DNA from: Mesostigma viride
Lineage: Eukaryota > Streptophyta > Mesostigmatophyceae > Mesostigmatales > Mesostigmataceae
Length of the DNA: 64,000 bases
NCBI GenBank assembly: GCA_009746045.1
Contig: RPFO01000165.1
Span: 6,115,085-6,179,084 of the forward strand
Direction: 5' to 3'
Both the position numbers and the translations under genes were made by a program. Every line of letters starts with the position of its first letter. Position 1 is the stretch's first letter. A model generated the notes under the pieces. That model worked only from the letters and a program-made list of their open reading frames with translations. It did not search any database and had not been told where the DNA came from. Below, piece after piece: positions 51,601-63,116 of the stretch.

Positions 51601-54600
51601 TTCAGAGGGCTGGACCAGGGGAGGGGCGTCCTTGGCTGGGGCACGTGGCATGTGCGGACAATTCCAACAAAAAATTTGATGTCAGCGTTAGGAGGGGATG
51701 CATGGAAACCTTTGTTGGGAGGGGATGCAGGGAAACCTTTGTTAGGAGGGGATGCAGGGAAACCTTTGTTAGGAGGGGTGCAGGGAACCATTTGTTAAGA
51801 GGGGATGCAGGGAAACAATTGTTAAGAGGAGATGCAGGGAGACATTTGTTAGGAGGGGATGCAGGGAAACCTTTGTTAGGAGGGGATGCAGGGAAACCTT
51901 TGTTAGGAGGGGATGCAGGCAAAACCTTTGTTAGGGGGGGATGCAGGGAAACATTTGTTAGGAGGGGGTGCAGGGAACCATTTGTTAGGAGGGGATGCAG
52001 GGAAACCTTTGTTAGGAGGGGATGCAGGGAAACCTTTGTTAGGAGGGGATGCAGGCAAAACCTTTGTTAGGAGGGGTGCAGGGAAACCTTTGTTAGGAGG
52101 AGAGCAGGGAACCATTTGTTAGGAGGGGGTGCAGGGAAACCTTTGTTAGGAGGGGTGCAGGGAACCATTTGTTAAGAGGGGATGCAGGGAAACAATTGTT
52201 AAGAGGAGATGCAGGGAGACATTTGTTAGGAGGGGATGCAGGGAACCATTTGTTAGGGGGGGATGCAGGGAAACCTTTGTTAGGAGGGGATGCAGGGAAA
52301 ACCTTTGTTGGGAGGGGTGCAGGAAAACCTTTGTTAGGAGGGGTGCAGGGAAACATTTGTTAAGAGGGGATGCAGGGAAACATTTGTTAGGGGGGATGCA
52401 GGGAAACATTTGTTAGGAGGGGATGCAGGGAAACCTTTGTTAGGAGGGGATGCAGGGAAAACCTTTGTTGGGAGGGGTGCAGGGAAACATTTGTTAGGGG
52501 GGATGCAGGGAAACATTTGTTAGGAGGGGATGCAGGGAAACCTTTGTTAGGAGGGGATGCAGGGAAAACCTTTGTTGGGAGGGGTGCAGGAAAACCTTTG
52601 TTAGGAGGGGATGCAGGGAAACAATTGTTAAGAGGAGATGCAGGGAAACCTTTGTTGGGAGGGGTGCAGGAAAACCTTTGTTAGGAGGGGATGCAGGGAA
52701 ACAATTGTTAAGAGGAGATGCAGGGAGACATTTGTTAGGAGGGGATGCAGGGAAACATTTGTTAGGAGGGGATGCAGGGAAACCTTTGTTAGGAGGGGAT
52801 GCAGGGAAAACCTTTGTTGGGAGGGGTGCAGGAAAACCATTTGTTAGGAGGGGTGCAGGGAACCACTTGTTAGGAGGGAGTGCAGGGAAACCTTTGTTAG
52901 GAGGGAGTGCAGGGAAACCTTTGTTAGGAGGGGTGCAGGGAACCATTTGTTAGGAGGGGATGCAGGGAAACAATTGTTAAGAGGAGATGCAGGGAAACAT
53001 TTGTTTGGAGGGGATGCAGGGAAACATTTGTTAGGGGGGATGCAAGGAAATGTTTGGTGCCAACATAAGGTGCAACATCGTGGACATGAAGGACAATACT
53101 TGACGTCAACGTCTTGGGAGACCCAAGTCAACATCTACTCTCAACACCGGGGAAACAGCCCCACTGGGGGAAAACCCGAAATTACATACTAAAAGTGTGT
53201 ATGAAAATATCAGGTGTCCTAGTGGGGGGAAACGCAGGAAAGAAGGCGGGGAAGTTAGTAATGATAGCGTGGAAACAACAAAGAGGATGATAGGGATGCA
53301 GAAAAATAACAAGCATAAGCATCAGAGTTCGAATAAGAATGTTTTATAAAAAAGAAAACGAATGGGATGGCTGTCCACACCCTGCCAGGTGGGATTCCTA
53401 CCTGCGCCTGCCAGCAAGCCAGATGGCGCCGCCATGGTGATCCCTTCCACTGCCGCCCGCACCGCAGCCACGTCCTCCTCGTCCGGCTCCCCCTCGTCCT
53501 CGTTGTCCTCCTCTTCCCCCTTGCGGCCCTCCGCTGCCTCCTCGGCATCGTCCCCTGTGATGGCCCCCCCCTTGGCGGCGGGCGTCATTGAGACGCACTC
53601 GACAAAGATGGTGTACTCCGCCGACGACAGCAGCTGTGCGAATAGGGGGAGGGGGTGCACGGATAGGATGGATAAGGATTGATGATACAAGAGGATACTG
53701 CAATGAAGATGGTGTACTCCGCCGACGGCAGAAGAAAGCTATTGACTAGATTGCCCGACAGTGCCTATCAAAGGGAAGGTCCACAAACTGGGATGTCTAT
53801 GATAAAAGGCCCGCCGCCATTGCACAATGCCACCTACACACCCACCTAGTGAACCCCCCCCCCCCATCTTGCATCTTCATCGCATAGTTGCGATTTACTA
53901 CAAAGCTTTACAGTGCCCCGGCCCAAACTGCCCACACTCATAGAATGGCGTCACTCACCCAACCATTCTTGACATGCAGGGTTTTTATTGGTGGCGTTTT
54001 GCCGCCAATTGTGGCGGTGTAGCACCAAATTTGATGATTTGTGGCGGTGCCATACCCCTTGGGAAGGGGGTCCATAAGCCACAATTTGGCGGTGCTGTTC
54101 TACTTTCTCGTTTCCGTTCGCCACAGAGTGGCCGTGCATATTAGTCGACCCTACTACAGCTGACGCCACGATTGGCTGTGTCAGAACACTCCCTTGCCAC
54201 CCTTCATCCACCAACCGTCCTAGTAAGTACGCAGGTGGCGCTGAAGACAAATCTGCATTAAGCAGTGGGAAATGAGCAGGGGCCGCACTACGCTCACTCG
54301 CTGCAGTTAACTCGCTTAGTACCTTTGTTTGTGATGTCATGTTGGTCAGGGCCCTTGGCCGTTTCCAAGTCTCTGCTGCCCATGTGCGGCGTGGGCAACA
54401 ACAACAACAACACTCGCTGTAATATTGGCCCTGTATCGCCGCGCCGTTCTACTAAGTTTGTGCGCCGGGGAATCACTTCGCACACCACCCACCCACCCAC
54501 CCACCCACCCACCCACCCACCCACCCACCCACCCACCCACCCACCCACCCACCCACCCACCCACCCACCCACCCACCCACCCACCCACCCACCCACCCAC

Positions 54601-57600
54601 CCACCCACCCACCCACCCACCAGTTATGATAAATGCTGGCCGCAACGCTTTTCCCGCCCGGCAACAAGGTTTTGTACCGATATTTACCCAGCGATAACCA
54701 CTCGCCGGTAACTTGAGTCTATGCGTGCATAAACTTAGGTTACCAGCAAGTGATTCGCTGGGTAAATACTGGACCGAAACCTTAGAGCCGATCATCCACC
54801 CACCCACTTTGGACCATGTCCGATGGCCCACCCAATCATCCACCTCCTGATAAAACCAGCCACCTACCCATCTTACCACCCACCACTTGAGATGGTCATA
54901 TTTCCATGCTGTTACCTATTCTACTCTACTAGTAACACCCACCTTGGACGTTGTCTCCGTGTATTTGCCGTCAGGCCGCTTGAGGGGCACCTCCTCCACT
55001 CCCACCAGTGGCAGGTCGGCCGGCAGCTGCGCCGCGAGGCGGGACCGGAAGTCCGCCAGCGGCAGCTTCTCCATCATCTCCACGTCCATGTACTGGTGTG
55101 CCGCATAAGGGCACGAACGATAGGGAATAGACACACATATGAAAGATTGTATAGGGCAGCCACTCTATCATCTACGCGTCCATGTACTGGTGTCACAAAT
55201 AAGGTAATTCAAAACAGGGAATAGAAAGCGATAGAGACGAATTCAATAAGGCAGCCAGTTCCTTACTCTCACGTTCGTTTACTGGTGCAACGGATATGGA
55301 TATTTATAACGGGGAATAGAAAGCAATTGGAAGGAATTCAATAAGGCAGCCAGCTCCTTACTCTCACATCCAAGTCGTGGCGTGGAGGATGAGGCAACAG
55401 ACGTCAGAGAAGATGGGAGATAGACAAGCGATAGGAAAAGAGATATTAATAAGAGATTAATAAATGAAATTGGAAAAGAACGGACCCAATATAGGAGCCA
55501 AACAATCAACTCATTAAATCGGCGGATAAATGTTACCCTTTGAGAACTCCCAGGTACCCTACGCAGCATACAGACCAGCAGCCTCCATATATACCAGCTA
55601 GGCAGAGTGGCTACATATAAACATTCGCTAGCTAGAGTGGCTGTATATAGTAGTAGTTTTTGGTTGGGAGGGTGGCTACATACAAACATTCGCTAGGTAG
55701 AGTGGCTACATATATACATTCGCTAGGTAGAGTGGCTATATAAAGTAGCAGTTTTTGCTTGGAAGAGTGGCTTGCCTCGCAGTTGCCGGTGCAGCCAGGG
55801 GGCAACATGAGTGCGACGGATCACTGCAGGTACGAAGCTGCATGTATAGCGTAGAAATCAGCCACTAGGAGGGATGCCTTACCTCGCAGCTGCTGGTGTA
55901 GCCGAGCGGCAACGCGAGCGCGACCGAGATGCGCGGCCGCGAGTGGAAGCCATTGTCATAAGAGACCGGCAGCGCCGCGCGCCGCATGGCCCGCTCGAAC
56001 AGTGTGGCCAGGTCCAGGTGGCCGATGTAGGCCATGGTGCCCCGCTTGGCGAAGGTGACGCGGATGCGCTGGGATTAAGGAAAGAGGACGGCAGGGAGTG
56101 TTCACAATAAGGGTATAGTAAACAGCGTGGCCAGGTCCAGGTGGCCGATGTCGGCCATGATGCCCCACTTGGTGAAGGGTATGTGGATGGGCTGAGTGCC
56201 GGCAAAGGCAGGCACAGGGCCGGCAGTATGCGGTCGATAAATTTACCAGGAACGGAGACATGCAGTGGGACCACACAGAACGTCAATGGGGCTATATATA
56301 TAGTGCATGCCAATCTCACCTCCGTAATTTATCACTCTCAATGAATATATATAGTTAGGTATGAGCCTCGTTCATTTAGGAATAAGCCTAGAGATGCATT
56401 CGAACACAGCCATGCTTACAGTAGGTTGGTGTCAGAGTAGGAACTCCTTGAACATGCCTTATAACCTCCCCAACGAGGCATGTGCTTAGTTGACACTTGG
56501 TTGATAGACAGCTGACAGCCCTTGTTCTCACACCATGTGCCTGATGGTGCTTAATTGTCACTTCGTTGATAGTCAGTTACGAGCCCTTGTTCTCACACCT
56601 CCTCACCCTTACCTGCGACCTGTGCTGCTCGGGCTTGAAGTGGCCAGTAACGCGAGGCCTGCCCAGCATACTGGTACGTGCAGCCCATCCATAGCGGCAT
56701 ATTCATTAACATTTCCTTTCCCACCCTCGCCCTCACCTGCACCCTGCCCTTGCCCCCATTGAAATGGCCTATAGGGGGATACCCATACCATCATTCACAT
56801 GGATACCCGCAGGTAGCCGCACACCTTAGTCATCCCCGCAACGTTGCAGAGCTGCTGGAATACATGGTGGCGCAGGTGCACCTCAGTTGTGCACCCCGAG
56901 TAGGTGGCAGTTTACACCGACCACCTGCAGGTTGTCGCCTAGAATGTATTAAAAACCATATGCCCTTTCTCAGGGATATGTGTTAAATATCCTCCCCACC
57001 GAGGTATGTTCTAAATGAATGAATTAATAGTCACCCCCCTCAATGAACCCCTCAGTCATCCCCCTCAATCAACCCCTCAGTCACCCCCCTCAATGAACCC
57101 CTCAGTCACCCCCCCCAATGAACCCCCGCTCTCGCCTTCTCCTCACTCTCAATTGTGCGCGGCGCTGGCCGAGCTTGGTGCGACCTATAGCGCCAGATCT
57201 TGACGAGGACTACACAGCACACCCATAGCGATGGGCCCATATCAGCACCCCTCCCCGTACTCACCTGCGCCCTGCGCTGGTCAGGCTTGAAGTGGCCCTC
57301 AAACTCGGGGAGGGGGGGCACCTCCGCCACCACTGCGGTGGCCAGCACCAGCGCCCACAGCGACAAGACACAGGCAATGTAACGTCAAGAAACGACAGTA
57401 GGGAGCATATCTACAGACAGCACCAGCATCCATAGCAGCGACGCATGCGCGACGCGATGTCGAAATGACAGCTGAGAGGGTTCTCGCTAGACATCACCAA
57501 TGGATACATTGACAAGACATGCGCAGCGGCACTTGTGACGTTGGGCAGAATGCAAGGGGGCTCTAGACATCATGAACACGCACGGCAAGTCAACCCCCTA

Positions 57601-60600
57601 AAGATCAATGTCCCTGGCCTCACCTTCCCTTACCATTGCCCCCAAAACCAATGCCCCTCACGGAACCCCCTAACCCGACCACCCACCACCACTATCCCCC
57701 AAACCACCCGCCACCCCTCCATTTCCCAAACTCGCCCCCCCCTCACCATCTTCCCCACGTCCAACCCCACTCCCCATGTCCCCAAATCTCATTCCCCCTC
57801 TCCATGAATCCCAAACTCCTCCATCCCTCCCCATTACCCCCGTCATGAACCCACTCTCACCACCGCCAGCATATTCAAGCCCCCCTAACTGGTGTCCCTG
57901 GATTCAGCCTCCCTGTCCCCAAATTTCCCGCCCCGCTCTACCCCCCCCCCTCACCATTTGCCCCCCCCATTCCCCCCCCCTCTGTCCCCCCCAAACTATT
58001 TGCCCCCGAACCTCCCCCCCCCCTCCCCCCCCCCTCATTTGCCCCAAAACCTCCACCCCCCCCCTCTATCCCCCCCTCACCATCTGCCCCAAGACCTCAA
58101 CTTCCCCCACCGCTTGCCCCTTAAACCTACCCCCCCCCCCCCCACAGTGCCCCCAAACCTCGAACGCCACCTCCCACTTGCCCCCAAACCTCAATCCCCC
58201 CCCCCCTCACCGTTGTCCCCAAACTCGTCGCCACACACGCCGCACTCGGAGCACAGCCCGCTGTGGGAGCAGTCGGGCACTGTGATCGCCTCCAGCGCCT
58301 TCTGCAGGTCCGTCTTCAGCCACCACTTGGTGATGCCCGTCTGACACAACACGGCAGGTGGATGGCATTGAAATAAAACAGAGCAGGTTACTAATAGAGC
58401 AGGACACTCTCCAGTGAGTATATCCTTGCGTGTCAAGGGGTCACTGCAGGCGGGAGTCTTCAGCCACCGATTGGCGATATCTGTCACTTTCGTGACATCC
58501 CTATCTACAACAAGGCAGGTTGATACCATTCATAACGATAGAGCAGGTTACCCTCCTCTGAGCACATCCTAGTGTGCCAAGTGAGAGGGATGGAGAATCT
58601 TCAGCCACCACTTGGTGATGCCTGTCTGTTCTAGCAGCGCAGGTTGATAAGTTTCTTATCAAACGTAGTTGCTGCTACTATCGTACTAACGTAGTGGTAT
58701 ATCGTAGCAATATAGCAGACGGGCCTTCAGCTACTGCTTGACGGTACTAATTTGTTTATCAAATAATGAGCAGGTGGTGAGTGCCCTCTTGAAACAACCT
58801 GCTATTGTGTCAAGTTGGATTCTTGATAGGATAACAAACTGCTATTGTGTCAAGTTGGATTCTTGATAGGATAACAAACTGCTATTGTGCCAAGTTGGAT
58901 TCTTGATAGGATAACAAGTTGGATCTATGGTGTCGAGTTGGATCTATGAGAGACAAACAAGTTGGATCTATTGTGTCAAGTTGGATTCTTGATAGGATAA
59001 CAAGTTGGATCTATGGTGTCGAGTTGGATCTATGAGAGACAAACAAGTTGGATCTATTGTGTCAAGTTGGATACTTGATAGGCAAACAAGTTGGATCTAT
59101 GGTGTCGAGTTGGATCTATGAGAGACAAACAAGTTGGATCTATTGTGTCAAGTTGGATGTATGATAGAGCGCCATCGATCAGCCACTACTTGGTGATGCC
59201 TATCTGCTGGAATGAGGCAGGTTGATACAATTTGGTTTTCAGTATCAGTCTTCTCTGGTATAATATATTACATATTCTCTGGTGTTCTATATTACATATG
59301 TGTGAACCGATTCTATCCCTTAGTATACTTTCGACCACCACGCTGCAGGGCAGCGCATCCAGCCGCGCATCCGCCACCTGTACTGCCATAATTAACGCTA
59401 CAAGTCTAACCCAGCAAGTATCCCCCCAACCCAGCGATTAGCCTAACGGAGGCACATCCCTCCTCCACTCACATCAACCACATGCCAGGGCAGCGGCGCG
59501 TCCAGGCGACCTTGCTTCTGTGCAACACCGAGTCTACTCTAAGACAAGGGCATACATATCTTCTGTGTCACTACACTCAATTCTATTCCTCGTCCCCTTT
59601 CTACCAAGCACGTATGTAAATCCTCCACCCCACATTATTAAAGGCAAATCTTGGGTAGCCACTCACATCCACCACGTCCCAAGGCAGCGGCGCGTCCAGC
59701 CGCGTGTCCGCCAGCTCGCCGCGATCGATGCGGCCCTTGCCGCCGCCGCCTTGGCCACGGTAGCGCGCATCGCCCAGCCGGTCCATCACATCCCACTCGC
59801 CGTCCAGCACCTGGCGCATTAACAACAAATAGGAAAGGGGTGACGTGATAGCACGGGTTAGATAGGGCGCGTCGCCCAGCCGGCCCTTCACGCCCCACAC
59901 TCCGTTTATGCACTCACCCATCCATGCGAGATGTAGTAATCAGGAAGGCATACACGGGACCAAGGGTGATTCAAGGGATGTACCGCGGAAGTATGGCCAG
60001 CCCATCACGGCCATTCGTGCCTGATGGGCGCTTGGTGAAGGGATGGGTAAGGAGGTCAGGTTAGGCGGAGAGAGAGGGGATAACCGGATGATGTAATATC
60101 CCATCTCACCTGCTGGTACTTCCAGCCCATCCCGGCCTTCATGACTTAATTATTGCCCTCACCTGTCGATACTTCCAGCCCATGCCAGCCTCCTCGATGG
60201 CGGCATTCCACGCCTTAAAACAGCCGTCCACGTTCATGTACCTGGTGGCAGGTGGGTAGGTAGGACGATTGGTGTGTCCATAAAAGTTGACAACAAAAGG
60301 GAAATATAAGGAAGCAGCAATCCACAGTCATGTACCTGGCGGAAGTGTGTGTGTCAGGGTGGGAGGGGCGTGGCCAGGAGGGATGAGGAGAGGTAAGCCA
60401 TGCGTGTTGGTACCTGGGGTCTCGTGTGTATTCAGAGAAAGGGGAGAAATTCAGATGACTGCACAAACAGGCCCACCATACACTCGTCATGACCCTCCTA
60501 CAAGATGTGGGTATGAATACAGTAATGCCACCCCACCAGGCATCATTGGTCGCAGCTGTTTTTGCCCACTCACCAACATCGACAGTAGTATCCTAAAGTT

Positions 60601-63073
60601 GAGTATAAACACATCACTCTTACCATGCATCATTGGTGGCGCCCAGCTCCCATGCGCGCCGGATGACCTTGCCCAGGCGGCGGTCGGCGCGCCCCATAAA
60701 GTCCTCCATCGCCGACATCTGGCATGCCGACGCAAGGTGAGATCACGTCAAGTGAAGTCTGAAGAGGTTAGCATGCCATTGCTGACAATGTCGCAAGCCA
60801 TTGCTGACAATTTGGCATGCCTTCCACGACAATTCAGCATGCCATCGCCAACAAGTTAGCATGCCATCGCCGGCATCTGTTTCACAAGAGCGCAGGATTG
60901 ACCATGAGATCTTGACCCTAGTGTGGGTAATTGACGCAGCGTATGCCCTATCATGTCCTCCATCCCTGACATCTGGCGCCAAGATACAACATGCAACAAA
61001 CAATCAAGTCAAAGCTTGAAGGCTTGTACTGTCCTAGGGCGGGTGACTGACTCGTCTCCTGAAACAGACCGGGCAGCAGACGTTGATTCTGAACCAACAA
61101 ATACTAGGACTGTCAGAAAGAGACTAGATCATTAATAAGAGACTTGATTTGGCCTGGCCCACCAGCCTCAATCACCCACATAGGCTGTCATGCACAAGAC
61201 CTTGATTATGTTGCATTCCACAAAACGAGCCCCCTCAGGACCTGCTGCGTACGCATACTACACTCGGACTACAACGATCACTCACACGCTCAGACTACAA
61301 CAATCGCTCGCACACTCGGACTACAACAACCGCTCCCTCTAGACCGCGGGTGCACCCTGGCCTGTCCCACCCCCCTGGCTCACCTCGGCCGACGTGTAGT
61401 TGACCTTGACGTGCCGCATCTCGCGGAACAGCCCCCTCAGCAGCTGCTGCTTGCGCACAAACTCGGAGGAGGACACGCTGTGCCACTGGAAGGGCGTGTG
61501 CGGCTTGGGCGTGAAGTTGGAGATGGTCAGGTTCACGCTCAGCATCGTGCGCCCGCGGCGGCACTCGCGTTGCAGCCACTGGTGCGATAAAAGGGGGGGC
61601 CATGGGGAAGGGAGACAGAGGACAGCAGGCCATCGGTCACTGTAAAGCTACTACTACTATCGATAGTTTATAGAGCAGCCACTGGAGGGAGGTAGCGGGG
61701 CCATGGGAGAGGGAAGCGGAGTACATCATCCCATCCGTCACTGTAAGAGCCCATCGGTCACTAGATCTGTGAAGTAATGGGGAATCAACGACCCAGCACG
61801 GCCCCTTGATATCATGGTACTATCAAGGAGGCAGCCACAGTAGTACACACAGTACTGGCTAAACAGCTAGGTGGGCCCAAGCCTCAGGCACCATGATTCA
61901 TATAGATAGCATAGATAAGCATATCGTATCGCTGCACCATCCGATCGGTATAGATAAGCAAATCGTATCGCTGCACCAGCCTTCATGAAACTGAATACCT
62001 CCCCCGGCCCTTTCTTCTTCCTCCTCTGATCAGCTCCTCCTCCTATTGAAACGATACCCAACCTTTCTTCTTTCTGCTCTGATCAACTCCTCCTTCTATT
62101 ATAACGATGCCCGACCTTACTTCTTCCTGCTCTGATCGACTCCTCCTATTATAACGATGCCCAACTTTACTGTGTCCTCGATGCCCACCACGCACTCATT
62201 GGTCACTATACCTGTCCCACTGAAGTTAAGCATGCATACTGTAAAAAACACTGAACCCAACTTTACAGTGTCCACGATGCCCATCACGCGCTCATCGGTC
62301 ACTATACCTGTCCCGCTGTAATTATATGCATAAGGCAGAGCTTGACCTGCCTCCACCCGCACCTAACCACACTCCGCACTGGCTCCTCGTGCACCCCCCA
62401 TATACTACTATACTAAAGGCACGCAGCACCCACCTTGACAGTGTCCACGATGCCCACCACGTCCTCGTCCGTCTCGCCCGGCAGGCCGATCATGAAGTAG
62501 AGCTTGACCTGCTTCCACCCGCGGCTCCATGCAGTCTTGACGCCGCGCAGGAGCTCCTCATTGGTCAGCCCCTGCGGTTTAGTCATTATGATGCACAAGG
62601 TCATTGGTCAGGCCCTGCGGTTTAGTCATCATGATGCACATGGTGATACAGTGACCACCATGGGAGAGGCAAATAAGAAAAACGTGCGCGCTAAACAGCG
62701 CTGCAGCTCCTTGATGGTTCGACCCTACAGGATGGTGAAGATAATTATATAATACTAATACTACTATAAGAATATAGCATCATACTACACTATCATGTAG
62801 TATAATATACACGATGTACAGTGACCGCGGGGCTGTCTGGGCAACAAGTAAGCACGCGCATGTGTGAATTTTAATGCCGTGCAGCACCTCCTCAGTGGTC
62901 GGTCCTGAGACAAGACTCTTGTAAACAATGAGGGTTCATTTAGTGACCGACGAGGGCCAAGCGAAGAAGCAACGCATACGCACTATGCCGCGCAGAAGCT
63001 CCTTATTCATCATGCCCTCATTTAACAGGCCCTTATCCACCAGGTCCTCATTCACAGGCTGTCATTACACTAT

Positions 63074-63116
<43 letters not shown>

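Noticed and set aside
51602-53134. ORFs encoding GKPLLGGDA or FPASPPNKG repeats
   Set aside because: Products of the 27-bp intronic minisatellite in all frames.
54294-54879. WVGG/THPP repeat ORFs
   Set aside because: They arise from the (CCCA)n microsatellite within an intron.
57535-58344. Proline-rich ORFs (PPPSPPP type)
   Set aside because: C-rich intron sequence between two exons of the radical SAM gene; no conserved domain and no splice support.
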